DNA of 64,000 nucleotides from PALSA-607 sp036501485 (lineage in GTDB: Bacteria > Actinomycetota > Actinomycetes > Acidothermales > Acidothermaceae). The DNA is taken from positions 4,131 through 68,130 of the forward strand of contig DASYAG010000093.1 of NCBI GenBank assembly GCA_036501485.1, given 5' to 3'. The notes below the pieces were generated by a model. It was not told the DNA's origin and made no database searches. It saw nothing but the letters and a program-made list of their open reading frames with translations. Shown piece after piece: positions 8,784 to 17,747 of the stretch (position 1 is the first letter of the stretch; the number at the start of each line of letters is the position of its first letter). Made by a program: the position numbers and the translations under genes.

Positions 8784-10655
8784 ATGGTCACCGACGCGGC
8801 AGGCCCGGGTGCGTCCGTTCACCCCCAACCCGAGGTCGCGGGCGGACCGATCCAAGGTCTTCTTGACGAGGTGTGGCGCGAGGCCAAAGAGCGCGACGAA
8901 GGCGAACTCGCGACCTACATTCCCGAGCTCGCGCGCGCGGATCGGTCGACGTTCGGGTTGGCGCTCGCGTCGTTGGATGGGCGGGTGTATTCGGCGGGCC
9001 GGATCGATGAATTCACGATCCAATCGGTCTCGAAGCCGTTCGTCTACGCGCTGGCGCTAGCCGACCAAGGCATCGATGCCATGTTGGCACGGGTGGGTGT
9101 CGAGCCGACCGGCAACGCCTTCAACACTATTAGCGTCGACGCGCAGGGCCGACCATTCAACCCGATGGTCAACGCGGGTGCCATTGTGACGACGTCCCTC
9201 GTCGCGGGCGACAATCCGTCGGAGCAGTTTGACCGTGTCCACCAAGGCTTGTCGGCCTTCGCTGGTCGGCAGCTGGCCGTCGACGAACGAGTGTTCGAGT
9301 CAGAACGTGGCACCGGCGATCGCAACCGGGCCATTGGCTTCTTGCTGCGCTCGGTCGGTGCTTTGCAGCAAGAGGTCGACGCCGCGTTATCCGTGTACTT
9401 CCGCCAGTGCTCGGTGCTCGTCGATGCACGTGACCTCGCGGTGATGGCCGCCACCCTCGCGAACGGTGGAGTCAATCCGCTGACCGGCGAGGCCGTCGTC
9501 CCCGCCTCGGTGGTCAGCCGCGTATTGACGGTGATGTCGACCTGCGGCATGTATGACTTCGCAGGCGAGTGGCTGTACCGCGTGGGGCTACCCGCCAAGA
9601 GTGGTGTCAGTGGTGGCATCGCGGCCGCGCAACCCGGGCGACTCGGTTTCGGAGCGCACAGCCCGCTCCTTGATTCACGGGGAAACAGCGTCCGGGGTAT
9701 CGCTGCTTGCGAGCTACTGTCGCACCGACTGGATCTTCACCTCTTCGCCGTCAGTGGGGTGGAGCTGGGCGGGAACCATCGGTTTGTGCGCGCGGACGTG
9801 GTGCGTTCGAAGCGGGTCCGGCTTATCCGCGAGCAGGCAATTCTCGACGCCGAGGGCGTCCGCATCGCCGTGCATGTTCTTACGGGAGCCCAAGATGCTG
9901 CGAGCATCGAGCGGGTGGCCCGCGCTGTCGTCGAAGATCGAGCGTCGGGTGGCTGGCGGGTGTTCGATCTGCGCCGGGTGAAGCGCGCGGACGCGGCGGC
10001 TGTCCACCTGCTGGTTCGGCTGACGGAGCAGTTGCGCGCGGCTGGTAGCGACGTCGTCGTGGTACCACCACGATCGGTGACTGCGCGGCGCAGTGTCGCA
10101 GTGCTGGCCGCAGCGGCCAATGCCACCATGGTCGATCCAGACGACGCATTGCGGTGGTGCGAGGACGCCTTGCTCCGTCACTTCGGTGTATCGGACGAGC
10201 CGCCCGACTCGCTGGTTCCGATCGGCCAGCAGGATCTGCTCGCGGGGCTGAGCGCGTCCACGGCGGCAGCGATCGAGGCGGCCGTCGTGACCCGCGTGTT
10301 TGCCGCCGGATCGCCCGTGTTCGCCGAGGGGGCGGCCGCGGATGGCCTGTACTTCGTCGCGGCCGGACAGGTCAGCGCTGGACTGAGCCGCGGCGGGTCG
10401 TGGCGCCGGTTCAGCACGATGGGGCCGGGATCGTCGTTCGGCGAGCTCGCGCTTGTCGAAGGCGGCGCACGTTCTGCAGCCGTCGTCGCCGATGACGCCA
10501 CACTGTGCTTCGTGCTCACGGTCGATGCGTTCGCGAAACTGGTCGAAGGAGATCCGACGGCCGGCGCCGAGATCTACCGGTCGATCGCCGCCAGTTTGGC
10601 CGGCCGAGTTCGCCAAACGAGCAAGGAGATCAGCGCTCTCGACCAGCGCGACTGA
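8784..10655 (+). CDS. glsA: glutaminase A fused to STAS and cyclic-nucleotide-binding domains
   Basis: 623 residues from ATG at 8784. Residues about 10-325 are a beta-lactamase-fold glutaminase: SVSKPF (catalytic Ser-x-x-Lys), NPMVNAGAI, the RNRAIGFLL segment, and MYDFAGEW then PAKSGVSGGI. They hydrolyse L-glutamine to glutamate and ammonia. Residues about 355-455 form a STAS domain (WRVFDLRRVKRADAAAVHLL), and 480-615 a cNMP-binding fold (FAEGAAADGLYFVAAGQVSAGL, then GPGSSFGELALVEGGARSAAVVA, the phosphate-binding cassette with G-E and R). This is unlike stand-alone GlsA of about 310 residues. The C-terminal domains suggest allosteric control by a cyclic nucleotide and partner binding (inference). 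Confidence 0.92.
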   Translation: MVTDAAGPGASVHPQPEVAGGPIQGLLDEVWREAKERDEGELATYIPELARADRSTFGLALASLDGRVYSAGRIDEFTIQSVSKPFVYALALADQGIDAMLARVGVEPTGNAFNTISVDAQGRPFNPMVNAGAIVTTSLVAGDNPSEQFDRVHQGLSAFAGRQLAVDERVFESERGTGDRNRAIGFLLRSVGALQQEVDAALSVYFRQCSVLVDARDLAVMAATLANGGVNPLTGEAVVPASVVSRVLTVMSTCGMYDFAGEWLYRVGLPAKSGVSGGIAAAQPGRLGFGAHSPLLDSRGNSVRGIAACELLSHRLDLHLFAVSGVELGGNHRFVRADVVRSKRVRLIREQAILDAEGVRIAVHVLTGAQDAASIERVARAVVEDRASGGWRVFDLRRVKRADAAAVHLLVRLTEQLRAAGSDVVVVPPRSVTARRSVAVLAAAANATMVDPDDALRWCEDALLRHFGVSDEPPDSLVPIGQQDLLAGLSASTAAAIEAAVVTRVFAAGSPVFAEGAAADGLYFVAAGQVSAGLSRGGSWRRFSTMGPGSSFGELALVEGGARSAAVVADDATLCFVLTVDAFAKLVEGDPTAGAEIYRSIAASLAGRVRQTSKEISALDQRD

Positions 10656-10730
10656 TCACGAGCGAGAGGTCCAGAGTCACCGATTGCATCGCGACACACG
10701 GTGGAAACGTTGGCGAGGCATTCTCGTGTC

Positions 10731-12116
10731 ATGGTCAGTACCGCGGATCAACTCGCGATCACCTCGGCCGATCTGATGGTGACGCGGCTGGGTGAGACCA
10801 CCGTGACGTCGCCGATGACGCAGCTGCTTCGAGACCGTGCCAGTTCGGTTCACTACGTCCACGAGTCTGACCGGGTGCTGCTCGACGACACCGTCGAGAT
10901 GGCGGTCGCACGCAACGTGCCCGCAGCGAACCTGCCGTCATTCGAGCCCGGCGGTCCGCGCGCGCGTCTCTACTTCGAGCCGGGGACCACCCGGGCCGGC
11001 ATCGTGACCTGCGGTGGCCTGTGCCCTGGGCTCAACAACGTCATCCGCGGGCTGGTTCTCGAGCTCTCGCAAAACTACGGCGTCATCGACATCGTTGGCT
11101 TCCGAAATGGCTATCGCGGACTCGTCAGCGCTGACCCTCCTATGGTGCTCACGCCCGATGTCGTTCACGACATTCATAACCGCGGCGGCACGATCCTGGG
11201 CACTTCTCGTGGCGACCAGGACGCAACCGCGATGGTCGCCACCTTGATACGGCTCGACATCTCCGTACTCTTCGTGGTCGGTGGCGACGGGACGTTGCGC
11301 GGCGCACAGAAGATTGTCGATGCGGCCGCCGCCCGCGGCTACGACCTGGCGGTCGTGGGTGTGCCGAAGACGATCGACAACGACATCCCGTACCTCGATC
11401 ACAGCTTCGGGTTTCAGACCGCGTTCGCGCGCGCTGCCGAGTCGATACGCGCGGCGCACATCGAGGCGAGCTCCACGACGCATGGTGTCGGGTTGGTCAA
11501 GCTGATGGGCCGCCATTCGGGCTTCATCGCGTGCTACGCCGCGCTGGCCAATCACGATGTCGACTTCGTACTCGTGCCCGAGGTCCCGTTCGAACTCGAC
11601 GGTGACGACGGTTTCTTGCATCATCTGCGGCGGCGGGTCGAGCATCAGGGTCACGCAGTGGTTGTCGTCGCTGAGGGCGCCGGTCAGCACCTGTTGCCGC
11701 TCGACGGCTCTCGCGATGCGTCGGGGAACACGAGGCTGGCTGACATTGGCCAACTCTTGCGCGATCGCATCGTCGGATGCTTCGCCGACGCTGGTTCTGA
11801 ACTCAGCCTGCGTTATGTCGACCCTGGTTATGCGATCCGCAGCGTGCCGGCGAATGCGTACGACGCTGTCTTTTGTATTCGGCTCGCCCAAGCCGCGGTT
11901 CACGCCGCCATGGCCGGCCGCACCGCGATGGTCGTCGGTCGTTGGCACGGTCGGTTCGTGCACCTGCCGATCGCGCTCGCCACCGCAAGTCGCAACCAAG
12001 TCGATCCGGACGGCGACCTGTGGATGTCTGTCCTCGAGGCGACCGGTCAGCCGCCGCGCTTCGGGCAGCCCGCGCTGCAATTACCGGAGCTCATGACCTC
12101 AACTGCCAGCCGGTGA
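10731..12116 (+). CDS. pfkA: 6-phosphofructokinase, plant/group III-like ATP-dependent type
   Basis: 461 residues (ATG at 10731; an in-frame GTG at 10701 is possible). Family motifs in order: TCGGLCPGLNNVIRGL (nucleotide-binding loop), GTSRGDQD, VGGDGTLRGAQ, PKTIDNDIP (catalytic Thr/Asp) and LMGRHSGFIA. The Gly of GGDGT matches ATP users (PPi enzymes have Asp there), while the Lys of PKTIDND is otherwise typical of PPi enzymes; the combination is seen in plant and trypanosomal ATP-PFKs. The N-terminal extension of about 95 residues also fits that group. It catalyses fructose-6-phosphate to fructose-1,6-bisphosphate. A strong hairpin follows the stop. Confidence 0.9.
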   Translation: MVSTADQLAITSADLMVTRLGETTVTSPMTQLLRDRASSVHYVHESDRVLLDDTVEMAVARNVPAANLPSFEPGGPRARLYFEPGTTRAGIVTCGGLCPGLNNVIRGLVLELSQNYGVIDIVGFRNGYRGLVSADPPMVLTPDVVHDIHNRGGTILGTSRGDQDATAMVATLIRLDISVLFVVGGDGTLRGAQKIVDAAAARGYDLAVVGVPKTIDNDIPYLDHSFGFQTAFARAAESIRAAHIEASSTTHGVGLVKLMGRHSGFIACYAALANHDVDFVLVPEVPFELDGDDGFLHHLRRRVEHQGHAVVVVAEGAGQHLLPLDGSRDASGNTRLADIGQLLRDRIVGCFADAGSELSLRYVDPGYAIRSVPANAYDAVFCIRLAQAAVHAAMAGRTAMVVGRWHGRFVHLPIALATASRNQVDPDGDLWMSVLEATGQPPRFGQPALQLPELMTSTASR

Positions 12117-12120
12117 AATC

Positions 12121-12159
12121 AGTGACGCTTCTCCACCCGGGAGGTGAAGAAGCGTCACT
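12121..12159. terminator. strong bidirectional hairpin
   Basis: AGTGACGCTTCTCCACC (12121-12137) pairs with 12143-12159 over 17 bp with one mismatch, leaving a CGGGA loop. The outer 12 bp are perfect. It begins 5 bases after the pfk stop and ends 19 bases before the end of the convergent beta-propeller gene, so it can terminate both. Confidence 0.8.
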
Positions 12160-12177
12160 GATTGCGTGCCGATTCAC

Positions 12178-13383
12178 TTACGAGGCGGCGATGCCTTCGA
12201 ACCCGGTGCCGTTGTCGGGCGTGAAGCCGGTGACTGTACCGATCTGCGTCAGCGAGCCGTTGTTGTTGACCTTGAACTCGTCAATGACACCGGCGCCTGT
12301 TGCTTCTTGGTAGATGTACCGACCGTCACCGGTGACTGCGAGGTCAACCGGCCCGGCGTCCGTCGTTGCAGTGACGCCGTTCGCGTTCAGCAGTGTCAGC
12401 TGGCCGTGCCAGTTCTCTGCGTAACCGGTGATCGTGTTGGAGCCGGCGTTGGCTGTGTAGACGAAACCCTTCGCGATGACCGACCAGCAGGTTGCCGTTT
12501 GTGCATTGGCGACGTGCGACGAAATAGTCGCCAGCGCACCGCTCGGGTGCACGATGTACGACGACGCGCCGCCACTTGCCTCGGCCACGATCAGTCGACC
12601 GAACACGTCGTAGCTGAGGGAGAACGGAACTCCTCCGGCCGAGGTCGTCACGACGGGCGTTGCCGACGGCGAGCCGAGGTGGTCGAGACTAAACACGTCG
12701 AGCACACCGTGGGTCTTGGTTGCAACAACCACATCGCGACCATCAGGGGTGATCGCGACCTGTGACGGAGAAGCCAGGAAGTTCGGGTCCGCGGGGTTGC
12801 CCAGACCGAGTGTGCGGGTCGAGCCGCCGATGGCGTGCAGGTGTTTCGCACCGTCGATCCAGAATCCGCTGATCGCGCCATCATTCCCTGCGTCGAGCAC
12901 GTACACGTGGCTACCTACAACGCTGATCGACGTCGGCAAGTGGCCGGCGCTACCGACAACCTGCAGGCGATGCAGATAGGTACCTTCGACCCCGAAGACT
13001 GTGAAGGTGTCACTGCCCGCGTTGACAACGAACAGCAGATGATTGTGGGCGTCGTAGGTCAACGAACCCTGCGAGGCAAGTGGGTCGACTACTGCGCCGG
13101 ATTCTGAACCGCCCAAGCCGTCGGTTGCATACTGACCCGCCCAGTGCAAGCCGCCGTTGCTTGCGCGACTGTAGGCGATGACCGCATTCCCTGCGGAATT
13201 GTTCGTTTGGACGAAAACGGCCTGGTCGGTGCTCTGTGGGCCTATGTGATTCGGCTCACTTGCTGAGGCTGCTGGGGCCAGTGCGAATGCGCCGAGTGCA
13301 GCGCCGATTGTTCCGGTAGCAGCCATGACGGTGAGGCGCCGAGTGAGATGTCGTGCGCCATTTCTGTGGATCGTTGATGCCAT
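12178..13383 (-). CDS. secreted lactonase-like beta-propeller protein
   Basis: 401 residues from ATG at 13383 (a further in-frame ATG lies at 13404). A signal peptide with Arg-rich n-region, Ala/Gly-rich core and ASA-S cleavage site occupies about residues 1-42. The mature part consists of repeating blades: FVQTN..GNAVIAYSRASNGG, LLFVVNAGSDTFTVFGV, HVYVLDAGNDGAISGFWID, FVYTANAGSNTITGYAEN, YIYQEATGAGVIDEFKV. This is the YVTN/6-phosphogluconolactonase-like seven-bladed propeller pattern. Similar secreted actinobacterial proteins have no proven enzymatic role. The gene is convergent with pfk. Confidence 0.82.
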   Translation of the reverse strand: MASTIHRNGARHLTRRLTVMAATGTIGAALGAFALAPAASASEPNHIGPQSTDQAVFVQTNNSAGNAVIAYSRASNGGLHWAGQYATDGLGGSESGAVVDPLASQGSLTYDAHNHLLFVVNAGSDTFTVFGVEGTYLHRLQVVGSAGHLPTSISVVGSHVYVLDAGNDGAISGFWIDGAKHLHAIGGSTRTLGLGNPADPNFLASPSQVAITPDGRDVVVATKTHGVLDVFSLDHLGSPSATPVVTTSAGGVPFSLSYDVFGRLIVAEASGGASSYIVHPSGALATISSHVANAQTATCWSVIAKGFVYTANAGSNTITGYAENWHGQLTLLNANGVTATTDAGPVDLAVTGDGRYIYQEATGAGVIDEFKVNNNGSLTQIGTVTGFTPDNGTGFEGIAAS

Positions 13384-13852
13384 GTGAATTCCTATCGCTG
13401 ACATGACGGTTGTTCCGTCCGACTCGTGGCCTCGGGGTCACAAACGCCTTTGTAGCAGCGGTTTTTGGCGACGTCTGCACTCTTGACCTCAAAATGGTTC
13501 GGCGTCAGCAGTCTGTAAGGAAATGCCGTCACGAGTTCGTAAGAACTCTTACGAAGGCGCGCACAGGCACCAACGCAATATGCGATGTTGGATGCGAATC
13601 TCGTGTCAGCTCCTTGAAGATCCACTCGATGAGACCGTTGCCAGGGATTACCGGGTGTGCTCGATTGGGGCGAGAGAGGTCTGGGCACGGTAGTGTGTGG
13701 GTGTCGCTTCGCCTCGTGGAGCGCATGATCGCTCTGTTCGCCCGACTCGGGTGGGGGCTTCTTGATCACTAAATCTCCTGCGGCAATTTAGACGCTCGCT
13801 CACGCGCACCGTCGCGCACGCGTGCAACGCCGGCAACCGGAAGGCTGCGATC
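13384..13852. other. long intergenic region between divergent genes
   Basis: About 470 bases with no convincing gene; the open frame 13410-13772 has no protein-like character or start signal. It contains a perfect 20-base palindrome at 13536-13555 (listed separately) and a looser inverted repeat CTAAAT/ATTTAG at 13769-13791 about 60 bases before the glycosyltransferase start. It must hold the promoters of both flanking genes. Confidence 0.5.
13536..13555. promoter_or_regulatory. 20-bp perfect palindrome, candidate operator
   Basis: TTCGTAAGA - AC - TCTTACGAA, nine perfect base pairs around a two-base centre, about 150 bases upstream of the beta-propeller gene start and 300 upstream of the glycosyltransferase. 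An additional GTAAG half-element lies at about 13514. A hairpin with a two-base loop is unfavourable in RNA, so a dimeric DNA-binding protein site is more likely. Confidence 0.45.
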
Positions 13853-14977
13853 ATGACAACTCGCTTCGGATTCGTTAGTACCTACCCGCCGACCATTTGT
13901 GGTTTGGCGACGTTCACGTCGTCACTGTTCAACGAGCTGGTGACATCAGCTGGCAACGAGGGTCGCGTCATTCGTCTTGTCGAGACTCCGCAACGGCCGG
14001 CCGGTCCGGAGATCGTCGGCCAACTGGTTGCTGGCGATGTGGGCAGTGCGTATCGCGCTGCCGAGTTGCTGAACGACGGTGATATCGCAATCGTGCAACA
14101 CGAGTACGGCGTGTATGGCGGACCAGATGGCGACGAAATCCTGCTGCTCCTGCGCGCGCTTACGGTGCCATCTGTCGTCGTCTTGCATACCGTCCTGAGT
14201 ACACCGACGGCGCATCAAAAGTCTGTCCTCGAGGCCGTCGTTGCAGCTGCCGACGCGGTCGTGACAATGACAGCGACCGCATACAATCGTCTTGCGACTG
14301 GCTACGCCGTCGACATGCGCAAGGTCAATGTAATCCCGCACGGTGCACCAGCTGTCCGCAGCCAGTCGTTGTCAGTCCGCACCGACCGGCCCACGGTTTT
14401 AACGTGGGGCTTGATTGGTCCGGGCAAGGGCATTGAATGGGGCATCGAAGCGATGGCCTCTCTCGCTGACCTCTACCCGACGCCGCGTTATGTCATCGCC
14501 GGGCAAACGCACCCCAAGGTGCTGCTGCGAGACGGTGAGGCCTATCGCGATCGACTCAAGGCGCAGGTAACTGCCCTGGAGCTTGGCGAGATCGTCAGTT
14601 TCGATAGCCGCTACCGTGACAACGTGGCCCTTGGTGAGTTGGTCGATTCGGCGGACGTCGTGTTGTTGCCGTATGACTCGACCGACCAGGTCACGTCGGG
14701 CGTTCTCATCGAGGCCGTTGGCGCACTGAAGCCGGTCATCGCGACCCGCTTCCCGCACGCCATCGAGTTGTTGGGCGACGGTGCAGGTCTGCTTGTGCCG
14801 CAAAAGAATCCGGCGGCGATTGCCGCGGCACTACGTACATTGCTGACTGATCGCGAACTTGCGGCGGGTATGACGAAGGCGGCCGGCGCTGCTGGCTCCG
14901 AGCTGGCATGGGCCGCCGTTGCGCAGCGTTATCTCGGCCTGGCGGGCGATTTGATCAGCGCCCGCGTGGCCGCGTGA
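13853..14977 (+). CDS. GT4-family glycosyltransferase, first gene of a GT / alpha-alpha-barrel / GH130 operon
   Basis: 374 residues. GT-B fold: an N-terminal FGFVSTYPPTICGLATFTSSL glycine-rich start, IVQHEYGVYGG in the acceptor domain, NVIPHGAP at the domain junction, LTWGLIGPGKGIEWGIEA at the start of the nucleotide-sugar domain, and VVLLPYDSTDQVTSGVLIEAVGALKPVIAT with the E-x7-E-like signature near the C-terminus. Probably an NDP-sugar (GDP-mannose type) transferase; the acceptor is unknown. It overlaps the next gene by four bases (GTGA), so translation is coupled. Confidence 0.85.
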   Translation: MTTRFGFVSTYPPTICGLATFTSSLFNELVTSAGNEGRVIRLVETPQRPAGPEIVGQLVAGDVGSAYRAAELLNDGDIAIVQHEYGVYGGPDGDEILLLLRALTVPSVVVLHTVLSTPTAHQKSVLEAVVAAADAVVTMTATAYNRLATGYAVDMRKVNVIPHGAPAVRSQSLSVRTDRPTVLTWGLIGPGKGIEWGIEAMASLADLYPTPRYVIAGQTHPKVLLRDGEAYRDRLKAQVTALELGEIVSFDSRYRDNVALGELVDSADVVLLPYDSTDQVTSGVLIEAVGALKPVIATRFPHAIELLGDGAGLLVPQKNPAAIAAALRTLLTDRELAAGMTKAAGAAGSELAWAAVAQRYLGLAGDLISARVAA

Positions 14978-15999
14978 ACACCGCCCCGGCGCTCGCAAGG
15001 CCGGTGTTCGATCACTTGCACCGGCTGACCGACGGTCGGGGCCTTTTTGAGCATGCGGAGTACGGCGACCCGCGGCCTGAACATGGCTATTGTCTCGACG
15101 ATGTGGCGCGCGCACTCGTCGTCGTCTGTCGCGAGCGACGTCCGTCGCTGGCGCTGCAGGCACTCGGGCGGCACTACCTGGACTTCACGCTCTCGGCGAT
15201 CGAGGCCGACGGCTCATGCCACAACCGCATGAGCGTCGATGGCTCGTGGAACGACGATTCAGCAGTTGAGGACTGGTGGGGTCGGGCTCTGTGGGGGCTC
15301 GGTGTGGCGGCCGCACATGCACCGACGCAAGCGATGCGCGCACGTGCGCTACTGGGATTCCGGCTCGCGGCTCGCGCCCGTTCGCCTCATCCGCGAGCTA
15401 TGGCGTTTGCCGCACTCGGCGCAGGCGAGCTGCTGCTGAACCGCAGCGGCGAACTGTCTGCGATGCAGTTGTTAGTCGATGCTGTGAAAGCAATAGGCCC
15501 GTCGGGCGTCGATCCCACATGGCCGTGGCCACAATCGCGATTGACGTATGGCAACGGTTCGGTCGTCGAGGCGTTGCTGCTCGCAGGCGCGGCGTTGCCC
15601 GACGCGGCGACGAAGGAACGCGGCCTGCAATTGCTCGAGTTCCTGCTCGAAATCGAGACGCTCGACGGTCATCTGTCTGTGACACCAGTAGGAGGTCGCG
15701 GGCCGGATGACTTCCGTCCAGGTTTTGACCAGCAGCCGATCGAGGTTGCCGCGATCGCCGACGCGTGCGCCCGCGCGCACGAACTCACGCAGGATCGCCG
15801 CTGGTTGCACGGCCTCGCCATGGCCTGGTCGTGGTTCAACGGCGACAACGACAGCGCGACGCTAATGTTCGATCCCGACACTGGGGCCGGTTTCGATGGC
15901 CTTTTGCGCGATGGCCGCAATCTCAATCAGGGCGCCGAGTCGACCCTGGCGCTGCTATCGACGGCGCAGCATGCTCAACGGCTCGCGCTGCTTCGGTGA
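14974..15999 (+). CDS. alpha/alpha-barrel glycosidase-like protein of unknown activity
   Basis: 341 residues from GTG at 14974, which overlaps the stop of the preceding glycosyltransferase (GTGA). An open frame extends upstream but lies within the first gene. HLHRLTDGRGLFEHAEYGDPRPEHGYCLDDVARAL near the N-terminus is characteristic of the conserved companion of GT4/GH130 clusters; repeated helical pairs (ALGRHYLDFTL, ALWGLGVAAAHAPT, LLEFLLEIETLDGHLSVTP) are consistent with an (alpha/alpha)6 barrel. Known proteins of this shape are glycosidases or epimerases; the reaction here cannot be assigned. Confidence 0.75.
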   Translation: MNTAPALARPVFDHLHRLTDGRGLFEHAEYGDPRPEHGYCLDDVARALVVVCRERRPSLALQALGRHYLDFTLSAIEADGSCHNRMSVDGSWNDDSAVEDWWGRALWGLGVAAAHAPTQAMRARALLGFRLAARARSPHPRAMAFAALGAGELLLNRSGELSAMQLLVDAVKAIGPSGVDPTWPWPQSRLTYGNGSVVEALLLAGAALPDAATKERGLQLLEFLLEIETLDGHLSVTPVGGRGPDDFRPGFDQQPIEVAAIADACARAHELTQDRRWLHGLAMAWSWFNGDNDSATLMFDPDTGAGFDGLLRDGRNLNQGAESTLALLSTAQHAQRLALLR

Positions 16000-17477
16000 C
16001 ACTCACTACATCCCTCGCACGTCGGGTCGAAGCGCAGCTGGCGCCTGATCCGGCGCGTGTTGTCGCCAAATTGTTCTTGCCTGGCGAGGAATTACCATCC
16101 GGGCGCTCCAGGGCCGGTGCTGTCATCGCCCGGGTGTTGGCGTTGTCGGAGGATGAGGTCGAGCGCGTCGCTGCTTCACTGGTCGAAGACTTCTCCGAGC
16201 GGCATCGCGAGTTCTCTGCGATGCTCACCGACCACGCGTCGATGATGCGTTTGCAGGTGCAGTCGACACCGGCGATGTCGGAAGCTCGCTTGCTCGTGCT
16301 CGGTGCGAGCTTCACGGCGGAGTATGCCGTCGAAGGCGCGGCCCTCTGCAATCCGAGTGCCGTCCTACATCCCGATCAGTCGAGTCTCGGCGAGGGCCAA
16401 GCGCGGATTGCGATCAGCCTACGTGGCATCGGCGAAGGCCATATCTCGTCCGTCGGATTTACGAGCGCTGTCGTCGGTCCCGGTCCGTCCTGGACGTTCG
16501 AGCCTCGATTACTGCCGATTGTTGCCGGCACTAGTGCGGCCGCCTATTGGCAGAAGACGCACCTACGTGCCGTCTTGGCTGACGAGGGTCGCATCGACGG
16601 ACTCGGCCGTAGCGTGCTTGCGCACCTGCCTGCAGTCTTCACCGGGATCGACCTCGAGCATGCCCTCGCTGAGGAACGGCAGGACCTGCTGGCGACACCT
16701 GGTGGGCAGCTGACCGTCGCACTGCTTCGCCGACTCGTGTCCTCGGCATACGCCGTCGGTTTCCCATCCGACCTCGCACTGAGCCAGCAGGTGCTACTTC
16801 CGTCGGCACCTGATGAGAGCAACGGCATGGAAGACGCCCGGTTCGTGCGATTCACCGCCGACGACGGTTCGGTCGAGTACCGCGCGACGTATACGGCATT
16901 CGACGGTCGCAAGATCGCGCCGCGATTGCTCATCAGCCCAGATCTACGCACGTTCCAGGCGCACCGTCTCGCCGGCCCGGCTGCACGCAACAAGGGCATG
17001 GCGTTGTTCCCTCGGATGGTCGGAGGCCGTTATCGGTCGCTCTGCCGGTCGGACGGCGAGAGCACCAGCGTCGCGACGTCCGTCGACGGGTTTGTCTGGA
17101 GCGCACCCGAAGTCATCCAGGCGCCTACTGCTTCGTGGGAGGTTCTGCAGGTCGGCAACTGCGGACCACCCATCGAAACTGATCGTGGGTGGCTGGTGTT
17201 GACCCACGGCGTCGGGCCGATGCGGATCTACTCGATCGGCGCGATCCTGCTCGACCTCGACGATCCGACGAGGGTCATCGGCAAGCTTGAGCGCCCGTTC
17301 CTCCAGCCAACGCTCGAAGAGCGCAACGGGTACGTGCCGAACGTCGTCTATTCGTGCGGCGGTTTGGTTCACGACGGCTTGCTGTGGCTGCCCTACGGAA
17401 TCGGCGACTCGCGCATCGGTGTCGTGTGGGCCTCGGTCGACGAACTCTTGAATGAGATGGCGCCTTTCCACGGCTGA
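15996..17477 (+). CDS. GH130-like glycosidase/phosphorylase (beta-mannoside-active family)
   Basis: 493 residues from GTG at 15996, overlapping the previous stop by four bases. The N-terminal 170 residues are a helical region seen in longer GH130 relatives. The five-bladed propeller carries NGMEDARFVRF (the family G-x-E-D-x-R block), YRATYTAFDGRKIAPRL, RNKGMALFPR, YRSLCRSDGES and NGYVPNVVYSCGG. GH130 enzymes cleave or phosphorolyse beta-1,2- or beta-1,4-linked mannosides with inverting mechanism. With the two upstream genes it forms a tight operon that both builds and trims a (probably mannose-containing) glycan. Confidence 0.82.
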   Translation: MTLTTSLARRVEAQLAPDPARVVAKLFLPGEELPSGRSRAGAVIARVLALSEDEVERVAASLVEDFSERHREFSAMLTDHASMMRLQVQSTPAMSEARLLVLGASFTAEYAVEGAALCNPSAVLHPDQSSLGEGQARIAISLRGIGEGHISSVGFTSAVVGPGPSWTFEPRLLPIVAGTSAAAYWQKTHLRAVLADEGRIDGLGRSVLAHLPAVFTGIDLEHALAEERQDLLATPGGQLTVALLRRLVSSAYAVGFPSDLALSQQVLLPSAPDESNGMEDARFVRFTADDGSVEYRATYTAFDGRKIAPRLLISPDLRTFQAHRLAGPAARNKGMALFPRMVGGRYRSLCRSDGESTSVATSVDGFVWSAPEVIQAPTASWEVLQVGNCGPPIETDRGWLVLTHGVGPMRIYSIGAILLDLDDPTRVIGKLERPFLQPTLEERNGYVPNVVYSCGGLVHDGLLWLPYGIGDSRIGVVWASVDELLNEMAPFHG

Positions 17478-17491
17478 GCGCGATGATTTGC

Positions 17492-17635
17492 CTGTGGATA
17501 CAGACCTCGCCGCGTTGTCGGCCGCCTACTGGCGGCATCACCAGCTGAGTCAGGGAAATCGCCAAGAGTGGCTGGCGTCAGAAGAATATTCCTGGGCATG
17601 GGATGCGCCCGTACGCGATGCGACCTCACATCGAG
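17492..17635 (+). pseudogene. possible truncated remnant of a small hypothetical gene
   Basis: Between the GH130 gene and the convergent glycosyltransferase, one frame reads LAALSAAYWRHHQLSQGN, then RQEWLASEEYSWAWDAVR-like sequence, before losing protein character. The W/H/E-rich start resembles the N-terminus of small actinobacterial proteins with an EE-x-x-WAW motif, but the rest of such a protein is missing. It may be a decayed gene or coincidence. Confidence 0.25.
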
Positions 17636-17706
17636 CTACCGTCGATTCGCACGAAAGCACCCGCCTCCCCTCGCCGGCGGTCGCGAAATCCTCGACCAGC
17701 GCGTAA

Positions 17707-17725
17707 GCCGCGAGGCCTCCGCGGC
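17707..17725. terminator. short hairpin between convergent genes
   Basis: GCCGCG (17707-17712) pairs with CGCGGC (17720-17725) over a seven-base loop, between the GH130 operon (+) and a glycosyltransferase gene (-). The stem is short, so termination is only possible. Confidence 0.3.
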
Positions 17726-17747
17726 AAGTAGGCAACCCGAGGATCCT

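Noticed and set aside
13410..13772. 120-codon open frame in the intergenic region
   Set aside because: No ribosome binding site, atypical composition and no family resemblance; it also overlaps regulatory palindromes.
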